A stretch of 62,000 bases of DNA, taken from Symbiodinium natans (taxonomy: Eukaryota; Sar; Dinophyceae; Suessiales; Symbiodiniaceae). Under the pieces are notes generated by a model, which worked only from the letters and a program-made list of their open reading frames with translations, searched no databases and had not been told where the DNA came from. The position numbers were made by a program, and so were the translations under genes. Positions 11,165 through 24,491 of the stretch are shown piece by piece (position 1 is the stretch's first letter; each line of letters starts with the position of its first letter). The stretch lies in assembly GCA_905221605.1 (NCBI GenBank), contig CAJNDS010000791.1, positions 510,001-572,000 on the forward strand. Direction: 5' to 3'.

Positions 11165-12853
11165 TCCTCATGCCTAGGCCGTTGATTTTGGAAGCTGAAT
11201 GAGCCGAGCGGCCTGCCAGGCGACAACCTGAGATGACAGGGGCGGCAAGAATCTCTACGTAGGGGGGGAAAGGAGTTCTAGCGCAGGGCGGGGCCCCCGG
11301 TTCATTGATTCATGGGTAGTTTTAGGGTTCACAAATGGCAGAGTCATAGTTGCCTGGCATAGACTCCTAGACTTCTCTTGGGAGTACTTGTAACCCTACT
11401 TATAGAACCTCTGGGCATCTACGGTTTAGGGCCTCTGGAGGTGGTTTGTTCCATCGCTTCCACGACGAAACGTCTTCTGGCCTGGAGCTACTGTACGGGC
11501 CTGGGTTCAGTCCGTTCACGCTGACAAAGGAGCCCACCAAAACACGTAAAACCGGTACAGTACCGCTAGGTTTCCAAGGAGAATGTTTACGGGACCGCAG
11601 CTCACCTTCCGGCCTAAAGCTTGAGACCTTCAGGCAACGAGTCGGTTTCAGGATCTGCTAGGATCTAGAGCAAATTCAGGGAAAGACCTCTAGCTTTGAG
11701 GGAGATGGGCTCATGGTCAGAGATGAGGGCCCAAGCCCTAAAACCCAAAATGCTCTGCAACCTCAAAAACCCTGCTCTAAACGCCAAAGCCCCCTGTCAG
11801 CCCCAAATCCCATATGCCAAACCCAATAAGGTCCTTCTTGGTTCCCCCAATCCTAGCTACCACAAGACTTTCTTCTCAAAAGGGGTGGGGGTGTTGGGAG
11901 TAAGCAAACTCCAAAAGCCTTGGAAAGAAAAACCTGATATCGAGGCGCCTCCCCAGTGAGCAAATCGCGCATCGACCCTCCGGGAGAGTGCCGTTGTGGA
12001 AGCGTCATGGGACTGCCTCTGACAACTTCAGCATTTAGGGTTTAGGGCTTCGGCCTTCGGGTTCAGGGTCCCCGTTTATAGGCATTTTAGGGCTTAAGCT
12101 TAGGGTCTAAGGCTTAGGGCTTATCAGGGTTTAGGGTTTTTAGGCTTTGGGGTCTAATAGGGCTCGGGCGTAGAGCCTTTAAGGGTTGTCGGTTTGGGGT
12201 TGTTTGGTTTTGGGGTCCGTTTCTTGAACTCCAAACCATGGCCCGAAATCGGTTATTCTACACTACACCACAGCCACCCTAAACCTTGGAACCCCGCAAC
12301 CTAAATGCTGAATCTGAAACGTATTGGTTTTGTTCACCCCGTGGCTGGGTGCTCCGAAATCTGGAGGGCGCATTCTTAACCTCGGCGCATCTTTGAAGCA
12401 AGCCAAAAGCCTATCCCCACATTCGGAATCTGAGCCCTCAGGTTAATAGCTGTCTTGGCTTGCATTTGCTCTGCGCAAGCTGGAAACCTCAGAGACACCT
12501 CCAGATTAAGAATCTGAGCCCTAAGACTCTCATACTCAGAGAACCGTTAGGGTTAAGAAGGGCTCTACAGAATTCTACAGAAATCAATGTTCTATGTGAA
12601 AGAATGTCTTGGGGCTAGCGGCGACAGCCTTAGAAACCACTCTCTAGTTAAGAATCTGAGCCCCCGGGCCAACGCACATTCTTTACCGGCGCATGTAACA
12701 CCATAAACCTGCATTAAAATACAAAGCAACCTGGATGCTTTACTCCAAACCCTGAAATCCTCAAGCTGCACCATTGTTGGGGTAATAAGAATCATCATTG
12801 ATGTTCCGTAAGTATTCACAAAACATGTACTATGATCTTCAACAATGACCCAG
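11165..12853. other. No supportable gene; TTTAGGG-like cluster at 12028-12190
   Basis: Between 12028 and 12190 the plus strand is a run of drifted TTTAGGG words ('agggtttagggcttcgg', 'agggtttagggttttt'). The rest shows no exon with both splice signals and a recognisable protein pattern. Confidence 0.5.
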
Positions 12854-13002
12854 TCAAGCGCTGCTCCAGGACCTGCCTCCCTCTGTCGACAGAGTCTTCG
12901 GGAAGAGCTTGCACGGTGGGGCCGTGGCAGCTGGGGACTTCATGGCGTCCAGGTGCTTCCTCAGCTTCGTGAGCGCTTGCACAGAGGCGAGAGATGTATT
13001 CT
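12854..13002 (-). CDS. Candidate terminal exon, unknown protein
   Basis: An open frame ends in TGA at 12854-12856 and reads SVQALTKLRKHLDAMKSPAA, then PPCKLFPKTLSTEGG, a helical then basic sequence that looks coding. No upstream exon was tied to it and no family is recognised. Confidence 0.3.
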
Positions 13003-15387
13003 CTCAAGTGACAATCCCCTCCCGCTGATTATAGGTACCCTTTAGGCTTCCTACTAGGGTGTGGTTCCACAGGATTCGTCCTGCTTTGCCAGCGGCGCCA
13101 TCCGGATCTACCCGAACCCCATGAACCTCAACCCATGAACCCCCAACTTAATGGCGAGATCCGCACTCTGATCCTTGCACAGAAATCTCGAAGGCCCAGG
13201 ACCCACTCTGCATTGACAACTCCTTACTTCGCACCTTCGCACTGTCTACAAAGGCCCCCGGCTCTCAGATTCTTGGTCTTGGGCGGGGGAGGGGGGGTGG
13301 GTTCGTGGGGAGGATTGCGGATTTTGGACCTTGAGAAGCTTCAGCGCCTTCGGCGTTTTCTCCACTGCGAAACCACCGTCTATCCTGTCAAGCTCCAAAG
13401 CCTGCGCGATCTTAGGTACTTCAGGGCTTTTACAGACTTAGGGGGCTTCGGGCTACAAGGGTTTGGACAGCGGAAACCATACCCCGAGCCGACGGAACCT
13501 GTCTAAAACTCCTAATAGCAGCCGCCAGGTCGCCGGAACGTCGAGCCGGCATGCCCTGAGCACGTGGAAGGCTCCGTCGAGGTTGCAGTTTGCAGGTCTT
13601 ACGTTGATAAGAGGCTTCTAGACTTCTAGACTGCCAGGGTTTATATGGCTCACTGGGCACATCGGCCTCTTAAGCTTGGAGTTGGCAATACTCGTCCCCC
13701 AAGATCACACGAACCCGGACTCTCGCCTCTCACTAGGGTTACGGACTCACAAGGTTTAAGGTCTTGAAGGGGTGATGAGGTGAGGGCTTCAAGAGTTGAG
13801 GCGGGTCCTGAAGGTGCATGACTCCACTCCACTCCCATGAGTCCTACAAATATCTACGCAAATCCATAGACAACGAAACGGCTCTGAAGCCTGAATCCAA
13901 TGCCGGGCTAGTCGGAGTCCATTCTGGGGCAGAAGCTGGCCTTCCCAGAATCGAATAAGCTCCGGCATGGACTGCTCCCGCTGGAAGTACTGCCTTCGGG
14001 GGCGGAGAATCCCATGAAGCCCATGTCTCCTATGTCTCCAGCAGCCTGTCTTGAAGAAAAGAGTTGCATGGGAACGTCTCGCGCGCGCCTCATCCCGGCC
14101 GGGCGATGGTCGTTGACGTGCCCGGGGTTGATCGAGCCTCAGGGCTTGAAGCTGCAAGATTTCAACCTTCAAAGCCTTAAACCGAAGCTCAATATAAGCC
14201 CGTTCAACTCTCCTTCGAGGAATGCCGGTTGACGGTAGGGGGCTCTTTTGGCTTCGATCTGTCGGTGGGCCACCGTCCGTGGGGGGCGGCTGATCCCAGT
14301 AAAGGCTTCGGGTTTGAAGTTCAGGGCTTTGCGGCCAACCCTGCCCCGAGCCTTCAAACTTCACTCTGACCCGAACCACTGCCGAGTGGCAGTTGAACCG
14401 TTGGTTCCATTTCGGCCGTGCTCGCATGGAGGGTCTCGGAAAAGTGGCAGAGAGGTCCACGGTCATTGTCCCTGGCCGGTGCTGGGATAACCCTATTCCC
14501 TTGCCCCCTTCCCCCACTAAACAGCCCCAACCAAACAGATCCCTACTTGTAGGAGTTAATATTCAGCAGAGGTGACGAAACCCTCAACGGCATGCTTCCT
14601 TCCCTCCAAGCTGCCAAAGCTGGAGGGGCTGCCAGGGAGACTTGCTGGCGGAGCTGCAAGATTGGCTGCGCAGTCCTCGGACCCCAAAAGATCATTTTGT
14701 ACTTGGGGCGGTGCAGGAGTAGGGCTGTTTAGATAGAGGGCTGCTAAGATAGAGGGCTGTTAAGATAGAGGGCTCCGGCTAGTGCTTCGATTCCCTGTTC
14801 AAGAAGTCGGGGTGCTCAGGATACATCCGGGAATGCGCAGCGACCGAAGAGCGGTTCTGTTTTATTCGTTTGTCGCTGTGTTGCAAAGGGAAAAAAGCTA
14901 TGTGCCGGGGGGACCCCACGTTGGCCGCCTCACTTTCGTGCTGCCGGGGGAGTCTAAAGGCTGAATTCCATGGGTAGGCATCAACAAGGCCAACTGCAGG
15001 ATGATGAAAATAAAGACTAGCTGCAACGTTAGGCTTCTTTGAGGTACATATAACTCTACCTAAAGCTACCCTTGAATCTCCCCGTGCCCCCTTCGCTGAC
15101 AATCGGCTGGCGCTTGCTGTCGGATGTTCGGATCGTCGGACAACTGCAGCCAGCGGATGTACGTACCTTGCCGCGCAGGGATTGGTGCACCGTGCCAACC
15201 CTGAAGTTTCAGCTGCACCCGACTCAGGAGCTCATAGGCAGTTAGACAAGAAGGTGCCAATGAGGAGCAGATTGCTTAGCCCCGCCAGCAGTGCAACTTG
15301 ACCTCATCCTAGAACAGAAGAAAACAGAACAAAGGAAGCTGCATCTGATCTTGAAACGATCGTCGCAGAGCTCCCCCGAATAAAGCC
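13003..15387. other. No firm gene; one exon-like segment near 13500-13560 (-)
   Basis: On the minus strand CTCAG| is followed by MPARRSGDLAAAIRSFRQ and then a CAG|GT donor; this may be a lone exon. A 242-codon open frame at 13789-14517 (-) is Arg/Pro/Ser-rich without a recognised motif and may be chance. The plus strand shows a triple 'ctgttaagatagagggctgc'-like repeat at about 14724-14772. Confidence 0.3.
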
Positions 15388-16378
15388 TTAATGTTGTGTA
15401 GGGTCAGGCTTGGGCCCCTTAAACCTCAAAGTAACCCCCCTGAGCCGTCGCCTAAACCCAATAGCTTCGCTGGGCTCACGTTGGTCGACGTACTCGACTT
15501 GGTTGACCGAGCCGGCAGCTGGAGCCACGAGGCGATCCCACTCCTGCCTGGTCGGAAAGCACCAAACTCGTGAAGAAAGTCGAGTGCTGCAACAAGGTAT
15601 CTGTAAATTGAGGAGGGTTGCATGAACCATGGGTTTAATTAGTGCTTCAGGGGCTTTAGGGGTGTTTTTGGGGTGAGGCGCATCTCCAGCATCTAGGGTC
15701 TCTGCTGCGGCCACGCGGCTCGAACTCTTCCGTGCGCGGGTTGCGGCCAAGCAGAAATCCGAAGAGTTCCTACAAAGCGCGCGAAGTGCAGTTGGGCTAC
15801 TGGCTCGAGAAATGTAAAGCTTGCGGTTCGGCACTAGACGAACAAACAAGCCCAGAGGCTCTCACCTGTCGACATTCAGGCCTGTCGTAGGTAGAGAAGC
15901 AGCATACTACCTTCAGCCAAGCATCGTGAAACTCATCCCGACCTATATAGCCGTTGCCATCCAAGTCGAACAACGCAAAGACCAGGTTTGCAGTGTGCCG
16001 AGCCATGTGGGGTCTGCGTAGGCACCGCATCAGAGACCGGAACTCGCGAAATGACAAAATCGCATCGTTGTTCAGATCTGCCTTGCGCAGGCACAGCTGG
16101 ATGGCAGCATCAATATTCACCTGCTTTCGCGTATAGGTCGCCCCGCCAGTGGAAGTCCCTGTAATGGGGGCCACTGCTGCACGAACGATGCTGTGGAACT
16201 CCTGGCAGTCCAGCTCTCTGCTGCTGATGAAGCCATTTCTATCCCGGTCCAGCCGATTCCATAGCCGGGAGGCCCACTCGTCCAAGCTCTCGTCTTTACC
16301 AGCAAGGGCTCGGTTCCGCAGGTGCGGGTCGGAAAACCTCCTCTCTCTTTCGCGAAACTTCTCCACGAAGTCGTCCAT
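15388..16378 (-). CDS. EF-hand calcium-binding protein (multi-exon)
   Basis: The first exon starts at the ATG at 16378 and shows three EF-hand loops: DRDRNGFISSRE (about residue 44), DLNNDAILSFRE (about 100) and DLDGNGYIGRDE (about 137). Loops 1 and 3 have Asp at positions 1, 3 and 5 (Asn in part) and Gly at 6. All three end in Glu at position 12. Loop 2 has Ala at position 6, which may weaken binding. The helix after loop 3 runs into a CAG|GTGAGA donor at 15866. A matching acceptor, TTTACAG|, at 15600 continues in phase 0 for 70 codons to TAA at 15388. This second exon is plausible but unproven, because other frames are also open there. The role is probably Ca2+ sensing in the cytoplasm; no kinase or membrane domain is attached in what is visible. 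Confidence 0.75.
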
Positions 16379-19300
16379 TCCGAAAAAACGGGCGGATCAG
16401 CATGCAAAAATTCTTACAGCTTACTTTCATATAGCAGTGGCCCCTATCTGTGAAATGTGCATGGCAGTGGTAGAGTCTAGATTCGCCGGTCATGCCTAGC
16501 TCAACCCTATGATCGGCCCCTAATCATCAGGACCGGAGAGGCTGCCAGGGCAAACCTCGATCGGCTATTCAGTTGTTGCACGGATACAGGATTTCCGAAA
16601 AGAATCTGGGCAGTCCTCCAACTGCCTCCCTTTTACCTCGACCCTGCAACCGCCCGTACAATGAACTACAAACATCAACTTGGCTTCCACTGTTCTCCGT
16701 GACCTGAGCCGGAACAAAAAGCGGCGGGAGGTCGGCATCTGTCACATTCAGCCCGAGTCTTCCCTGCGTTGAAAATCGGGTGAAGGCTAGGGTTTCGGAG
16801 GAAACCGATCGACGGGGGACGGAACAGGAAGCGGCCTCCAATAGCCCTCCGCACTTTCGCGCTTTCAAGTTCGAGAAACCATGGGGGGGCCGAAGGACTA
16901 AGGACACCAAGATCTTCAGCCTCCAAGAGCCCCTCAGCACTTCACGCAAAGCCCTTTTACCCCCTTCTGCCACTTGCCAAGCACAGCTGCGCGTTCCCAA
17001 GGTCTTGTAGAGCTGTCAGCAGGCCCTGCCGGTTTCGAGCTCCGGACTAAGGCTCCAGGCTTCAGGGGTAAAGGGATTTAGGCCCGTAGAAGCCTACTTG
17101 GGGTGTTCGGATGTAGGCTGTGGGCTCTCAGCCTTTAAGGCTTCAAAACGAAGCATACAACCTTGAGGGGCCAGAATGAACCAACCCTGCAGGGGCGAGA
17201 AAACATATAACATAGCTTGGTAGGGACATATACTCTTCCCCTTCTTCCTTCCACACGCTCAATGGTCTCGTTCTGCAGCTGCTTCTAGACTCTTTCCAGA
17301 CCTCTCTCCCAACTCCCCACATGTCCAAAAACTTAACGGGAAAAGATGTGCCACAAACAAACCCCCCATGGGCCTGAACGACCAGTCCTGGGCGCACGAG
17401 ATTGGGTGCAGGATTAACGATCATGGTTTCCGGGTTGAAGGGGCTTTAGGGTTAAAGGCCTATTTATGGGCCCGTGTAGAAGAAGGACTGCTAACGCTGT
17501 ACTCAAAATCACTATGAACCTCAAGTAGGGTTCCGCAGGGTTTCGGGCTGGGTGGGCTGTTGTTGCTTTCAGGATGCTTCCAGTGGGACTAGTTAAAAGC
17601 AGCGGCCGTCAAGGCGGGCCTTGCGCTGAACCTTCTCGAGTGGAAGGTCTATAGGCTTCAATTGAGGATACAGCAAGCTTCAAGGTACAGTAGGCAACTT
17701 GGCCGAGAATGCACACAGCAGCTCGGAAGAGCCAACCGCCTATCAATATCCCAGGAACCATCAACAAAGCACCTTACCTTCAGCGATTCGAAGCCCAAGC
17801 TGTTTTGACGCAGCGCCACTGGGGTGACGAAACTGCTCCTCAGAGTGCCTGCGTTCGGGCTTCAGGGTGCAAGCGGTCCGGCGTCCTTCTGTCGACGTCA
17901 CAGTCCATATTGCAAGCCACGAAGACGTGATTCTCTCGAAAGCCCGCAAGCAGCTTCTCACTGCGAGACCTCCTTCTGGTTTCGGCCGAAGTCCTGCCTG
18001 CCCGAAGGTTGCCCCAATTGCTGCAGGGCGTTAGGGAGCTTAGGGTGCTTGGGCTTCAGCTTAGATCTTGCGGGCCCACAACTCATAATGACAAGAGGGC
18101 ATTCAAGCCTCTGCAAGGCAGGGAACTTCCAGTATTCAGGCTTGATATTGTCTTCCCAGCCCGGACCCCTAAAACCTCAGTTGAAACCCCCGCTCCACCA
18201 AGCAAAAATGACAGTATTCTGACAAGGGAGGATCCTGTTTCTTCAGTTCTGCATGCGGATCGTCGGATCCCAGCGGAACCCAAGTCCGCCAGGGACGAAG
18301 ACACCCGCGCCCGAGGTGTCGGCAGCCTTGGGGAGTTTCGGCCCAACCCTCTTCATGCGCAAGTTGCGGGTTTAAGGTCTCAAGGTTGACAGTTTACAAG
18401 ATTTTACAAGTATAGGCTCTAGAGGTGTCGGGCTGACAGGTTTTGGGGCGTAGGGGACGGGATCGTTGAACCGTTGAACCGTGTAGGCCGGCCTTCTTGT
18501 TCCGGGGATCGTTTGCTGTTGCTTAAGGCTCCAGGCCCACAACCCCTCATGATCTACTCCCGAAGCCTAGAAGGGCACCGGGTCATGTCCTCTAGACCTC
18601 CGTTTCTATGAGTTCTGTGTATCCCGAACATCCCAGAGCCTCGAGAAGCTCCTGGGTAACGACGTCGGGGAGACCAAACCTTACCGTGTGGTGCAGGTTT
18701 GGGGTTCTAACATCTGTAGAGGGTTTAGGTAGTATGGTTCTTCGAAGGTTCAACTAGAAGGTCTAGAGTCTAGGGGCCCTTAGGGCATGGGGACAGACAT
18801 TTGGGCGGAGTGAATCGACCACTGAGGAGAACCTTGTCGTCCTTAACAGTGGACCCTCTTGTCATGCCACCTACCGAAGGCACTTGCACCAACATTCAAG
18901 CATCTCACGTCCTCAAGATTTTCTCCCTAAACTCTTTCTCGGAAACTCACATCCAACATGCAAGAATCAACTCGTCTAACAGACGGCGAAGCCAGGGATC
19001 CTCGTAACCCTAGCACACATGTTGAAAGAATCCTTAGCTACCGCTGGGCCTCTACAGTTCACAGGGGTGTCACCACTACTTTTTGCTACGCTAAATCTGT
19101 TCGGCAAAGCAGTGTTTTCGGGCTTTGGACAGGGGTGCGGACAGGTGCGCAAGTGACGTCTCTGCTTCCTGCATCCGATCCCAACTAAACGAGCCCAGAA
19201 ACAATATCCGCCAGCACTCTAACCCGAACCTGACAATAGACCAGAAATTTCGCAAGCTGAGCCATGAAGAATAATCCTGCACCACAGGTTCTCGTAAGCA

Positions 19301-20397
19301 ACACCTACAAACAACTTGAGCAAACCTGCGCGTGCAGGGTTTTAGGTTGCGTGGCATCCTGTCCAAGAGCAACCTATGCTGCACTGCGCAAACCTAGGCG
19401 AAATGTGCTGCATGCATATAGATATAGTTTTAAAGAATCTGGCAACATCCGGAAATACCTTGGCCCAGAGGCTCAAAGACAGCTGGGGGGTGGGGTAGTT
19501 CAACCAGTGTGCGCGGAACGAACGAAGTGAGAACGGAGGTGACATTAAGGGACCTGCGTGGCCGGGAGACCGGAAACGAAGACGCGTAACCCATATGCTA
19601 TGTGGTGCCCGACAACTTGCACATCTCACGCGCTTGGAACCGCTAGGGATGCCAGGTTGGGCCTGGAGCTTCCCTCGAGACTCTCAGACATCGCTTCCAC
19701 CTGCAAACCTACGTGTACGCAAGCCTCCGCGGAGAAGAGACTACGAAAAGCTTACGCAAACCGACAGAAGTCGAGGCAACAACCTACGCGGACCAGGACC
19801 GAGTGCACATTATGTTGTCAACTCCTGTTTTGTCAACTTTCAAGGATCTCGCGCGGCGATCCGTGACCGCAAACCCCCTCCCCTACCCGCATTTTGAAGG
19901 TTGTGACCCTAAAGGCCCCAAAGTGAGATCCTTCCCTCTTACGTCACCTCGACGGAGCCGGGGCACGGTGGGGAAAACGGCCGGAAGGCTTGGACGGTCG
20001 TGCGGTGCCTGCAGCGGAATTGGAGGGTCCCTGAACTGCTCTTCGCCCCCTGACTCCAGGTGGACCCAAAGAGATCCACAGCTGAAGCCTGTAGAAGTTG
20101 AGGGAGGGGGGTGGTGAGGCAACCCAACAAGCCTGAAACCCAGACCCAACTTGGCCAAGGCAGATTTAAGACTTTGAGAAATCAGAGCCGCAACTTACCT
20201 CCTCACCCACAACCCTTTGGTAAGGTCAAGCTGAGGCTCATACTGGCTGAGGGGCTTAACAGCTTTGGGCGTTAAAGATGGTGTTGCAGTACCCTTAAAC
20301 GTGACTTACACTTCACCGAGGTGAGCCCTAAACCCAATAGGGCCTAAATCGGCCTAAATCTCCTGGTCATGAAGTCATGAAGTGCGGCAAAAGGCAC
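16379..20397. other. No firm gene; possible exon at 18247-18315
   Basis: At 18247-18315 (+) a 69-nt open segment lies between TTTCTTCAG| and GAG|GTGTCG and reads CMRIVGSQRNPSPPGTKTPA. The opposite strand is also open there, so the strand is undecided. The last exon(s) of the dioxygenase gene at 20.4-24.5 kb should lie somewhere in this stretch but were not located. ORFs at 19558-20117 (+) carry no recognised motif. Confidence 0.35.
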
Positions 20398-23300
20398 AAG
20401 ATCCGCAGACCCTGCTTCGCTTTGTCCGCGTGTGCCTCGAACGGACTTGCAGTTTAGGGCCCCAAATCCCCAAATCCGGAGCTTGAGGGAGGGATTGGAG
20501 GGCTGGCACCTGAAAAGGTGTGGCACCACTTGGCAGTGAAAAAAGTCGATCTTTTTGTCCATGCGCCTTGTCTAACATTTGAGCCCAAAGCCCAACATCA
20601 AAGCCCAACAAGGAGGAGATCTGTGAACCGGAGATCTTCAAGACAGAACGAACGATTTAGGCATCAGGGCTCAGAGGGCTTACAAGTAGGGCAAACCTGC
20701 CATCTGAACCTCATGCACTCAAGCCTTTGTCATTGCAACTTAGTACGACCAAGTAGTACCTGAACAAGGGGTACATAAGGGCACCAAGGACGTCAGAAGG
20801 ACTGTACAAGGTGCAACTGTAGCTAGCCCCCCAGCTAAGTCTCACTAACACCCAACCCTACAGAGCCTCCGGAGTGGCCCTGTGGGCAATGGCCCAGTTG
20901 TCAATGAAGATGCAATCTCCTTCTTGATATGGGTAGCCTTAGGTAGCTGTGGGCCGCCTCTTCGGGTTCCTTTTGATGACGTTTAGGCCGACATGTGTCG
21001 GGGAAAAGGGCTCCCACCAAAGGGGTCCCAATATAGAACAACCCACAGCAGTTGACATAGTTTGAGGGAGTGATGGCAACGAAGCCTAAGCCAGAGACCG
21101 TTCACCGAAGAACGCTGGACAACTTCTCGGTTTCTCTCTGATTGTCAGATGATTGGGGCGGCACCGTACACATGTGTGCTAGGTCGGATTCAATGGCAAG
21201 GGACCCCTAAAGGAATCCTGAGATGCACAAAGGTAACTGGGTTCACTGTTCAACTGCAAGACTCTTGCTTGGAAAAGGTGGCTTGCCTGTCCATGGAGCC
21301 CACGAAACCCTCAGCCCTGACCCTGTCCAGAGTCTAGATTGAAGAACTGAGTTGCTGATGCCATAGTTTCCACCTCGTTCGGGGAAGCCCGCGTTCAGGA
21401 GCTCGTTGTATGTCCGGCAGACATCTGAAATCTCCTGGCTTAGATACGGGTTGGCGCCGTAGAGCTACCCTGAAGCCCGATATTCCTGAAACTAGATAGA
21501 GAAGCCCCATTCCGAGCCGAATACAACCACAAAACGAATCGCCTATCTCAACATGTGCAGGACCTCTGCCTAATTCGTAATGAAGGCTCAGAGAACGAAA
21601 GGCTGCTCAACAGATGCATCGCGTCGAAGGGCAAGAGTTGGCCGCTCATCGCGATCCCGAGAACCAGAACCCGAAACCCTAAACCCTAAACCCTAAACCC
21701 TAAACCCTCGGCCCTGAACGATGTCGAGCCCAGGCTTTGGGGAGCTTCAAGGCTGGCTCTTGAGCATCCGAGACGTCGAGGACGGCAGTGGAGGGCTTTG
21801 GGCGCTTTATGGCTTTGAGCATAGGGTTCTGGAAGACTTCGCCCCTTAAACCCCCGTCTCTCCCTCCTCCTAAACACAACCCCTTGTAGTCCTGGAATCT
21901 CTGAAGCCAGATTTCGGGTTTGTGCTGTTGACATGTTCCATGGCTCTTTCGCTGAAGCTCGGCTTAAGAGGGCTCATGAGACATGAGACGAGCCTCAGCC
22001 CTACATCGTTGTTTCGGGGCTGAGAGCCGTCCTCCTCTTCCAGGAGCCGAAAGGAGTTGGGACCTTCCGCCTCAACGGGCTTAGGGCTTAGGGTGTAGGG
22101 TTTAGGGCTTATTGGGGCTTAGGGTGCAGGTTTAGGGTTGCGAGGATACCGGACACCAGCCCGAGGTGCAGGTTGATGGGCAGACGGGCGTGATGGCTGC
22201 GACCGGTAGCTATGGCCCCGCATTCAAACATCCGAGCCCCGAAATGCCAAGCCTTACATGGCACTCTTATTCAACTTCGGAGGCACAGTGATCCATTGCA
22301 GCCTGAAGGGCTCAGCTTAAGGAGCTGCGGAAGCTCTAGAGCGCGGCACCCTGCATCCTAAACCTCGACCTTTCTCTCTCTAAATTCCGAAGTCCTGACG
22401 GGCCTTCTCCAGAATGCCCCCGGTCATCCCGAGATGGAGGTACCTGAGGTTTGCATGGAAGGGCTTCAAAGTGCTGGCTGCTTCAGAAACTTCAGAACAC
22501 GTGCTGAGGGGACAAGTTCGGAGCCCCCTACACACAGCCCCTCCCAGAGCTCCTGAAGAGCTCTCTCTGGAGGCCTAGACACAGAAAGCCCAGGAGGGAT
22601 CGAGCTTCATAGACCTTGGAGCTGTTGGCCTGGTTCAAGGTTTAGTTTATGTCTATGTGTTCAGCGGTCTTTTTGGGTCTACTTCTCCCTGAACCGATCC
22701 ACCCTGAACTCCCGGGCAAGGCACACAGATCGACGGCCAGAGATGGGGTGGTCGTGAACCATGGGATGTAACACTCCGGAGGTGGCATTCACAGACACCA
22801 ACCTTCGGGAAGGATGCCCCTGAACCCTGAGGTGTGAGGGATGCAGGGCTAGTGGGGGCTCATGACCCGTGATGTCTCAAGCTTGGTCTTTATTGGCCGG
22901 GCAGGGGTGTTCTGCATGTCGGTTTTGCTGACCATAGTGAACAACGGCCTCACGACTTACATGGATCTACGGGGTCGATCTGCGTGTGATGCACTAAGAT
23001 TTACAGCAGAAGAGGAGATGCTAGAGGCCCCCAAAATGTCCCCATGATTTGGATCAAACGTCGAGCAGTCTAGCAGAGTCTAGGGCTTAAGTCTTGCAGG
23101 CATAAACTGAAGGGCTGAGGGCTGCAAGGCTTAACTGACTTATTGGGCTTAGATCAGTGTAAGCTGAAGGTTACATAGCCTCAGGCCAAGTGACCGCGAC
23201 CAGTATCTCTGCTTCTCGGCCGGCAAGGCATCGAATGCAGCCCCCTTGATGAAAACATGGAGACGGAGGGTTCAAACTGTGGGTCTGTTTTTGTTTTGAT

Positions 23301-24491
23301 TTAATCGTTTTGCTTTGCTATTTCTTCGGTTCACCAGCGTCAATTTTTCTGCCAGATCTGCCCTCCTGAATCCAAAAACAAACTTAAACTGCAAATGCCC
23401 AGAACCCACATTTTGACAGGCCGGAATGGCTTGCTTCTGCGAGCACAATGAAGAACTCCTAAAGGACTCTGCAAGAAAAGGCAGCCTGGTGCACGAACTG
23501 CGTGTTGCCACCCTGCTCGGGCACGCGGACGATGTGGTATCCTACGTGAGAGAAGACTCCCACCTGACGATGACATGGGGCATGTGGGATTGGGTGTGTC
23601 ACGTGGAGTTACTTGGGGAGCAGAGGCATGGACAATTTATACACCAAAGGGTTGTGCAGAGTAGTGGCATGGGGCTACAAGGCAATTATCTGACAACTCG
23701 CTTGGCACGGTGAAGACTCTTGCTTGGCTTGCTTGCCTGAGGCTTGAAAGAGCTTTGAGACTTCCCGCCTCGAACGACCCATCGTTGTGCCACTGTGGCC
23801 CAACCCCGACGATCCCGACAGAGCTGTCGTTGCTCAGGCGGAAGATGTGGCGATTCGGCGCCTGCGGGTGGACCCCATGGGTGCTGTGGATCTTGCGGCC
23901 GCCCCAGAACTCGCTGGCTCGCACCTGCTCCTTCGTATGTTGTCGGGAGTATGCGTGATACGGTATCGAGGACCATGATTTGTGAGGACTCGAAGATGGT
24001 AGATGAAAACTCAAAAGGCTTCAAGGTAACATGTTGCATCTGTTACAGCATGTCACATCATGTTCCCAAGAACTACAAGGCTCATCCCCAGAGAGGACGC
24101 CCTGGTCTGCAAAAACAAGGAAGCCGCGGCGCGCCATCTCCTCCTCCAGCACGCGCCGCACCTCCGGTGTGGGCTCAGGCCCTCGGAGGTCCAAACCCCG
24201 AACGCGGGCACCCATGGGCTCAATGGCCGTCAGGGAGATTCCATGCTGCTTCAGGAGCTCGGCACTGGATTCGTGGAGCGGCGGCACGCCCGCCATGGAG
24301 GCCAAAGAGCCGGCAGCGCGGCGGAGGCGGAGTGGGAGCCGCCGAGTGGCGATGACCAGGGGCAAGGAGGCCACGGTGCAGATGTTCAGTGGGCGAGTTG
24401 CACGAAGGCGAAGCTTGGGACCAAGTGCGAGCTTGCGGCTTCCAGTACCAAGACTCCCACAATGCTGGCCCAAGGACCCACCAAGTTCCAT
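20398..24491 (-). CDS. TauD/TfdA-family Fe(II)/2-oxoglutarate-dependent dioxygenase, multi-exon
   Basis: Ten exons chain into one family-typical protein: 24491-24084, 23930-23769, 23563-23486, 23244-23195, 22802-22725, 22443-~22400, 22063-~22030, 21438-21374, 20937-20867 and 20435-20398. Landmarks: GVLSGDEQ across exons 1/2; IHSTHGVHP; GVGPQWHNDGSFE (iron-binding His-x-Asp); VGYHIVRVPEQGGNTQF; GAAFDALPAEKQRYW; SVNATSGVLHPMVHDHPISG; LHLGMTGGILE; TYNELLNAGFPER; GDCIFIDNWAIAHRA (distal His); GLRIL. Phases agree at almost every junction; exon 6/7/8 borders are approximate. Donors are GA (exon 1), GC (2, 3, 9) and GT (4, 5, 8, 10). The Arg that binds 2-oxoglutarate would be in a final exon I did not find. 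The basic first ~65 residues before MAGVPPL may be an organelle-targeting leader. The family oxidises taurine, 2,4-D-like acids or other small molecules; the substrate here is unknown. Confidence 0.85.
21672..21709. repeat. Perfect (CCCTAAA) telomere-type run
   Basis: Five consecutive AAACCCT heptamers without error. It sits in an intron of the dioxygenase gene, so it is an interstitial telomeric sequence and not a chromosome end. Confidence 0.9.

Noticed and set aside
13789-14517. 242-codon ORF as a gene
   Set aside because: No motif, Arg/Pro-rich composition and competing open frames on both strands.
21672-21709. Chromosome end (telomere)
   Set aside because: Only five heptamers, internal to an intron with coding exons on both sides.
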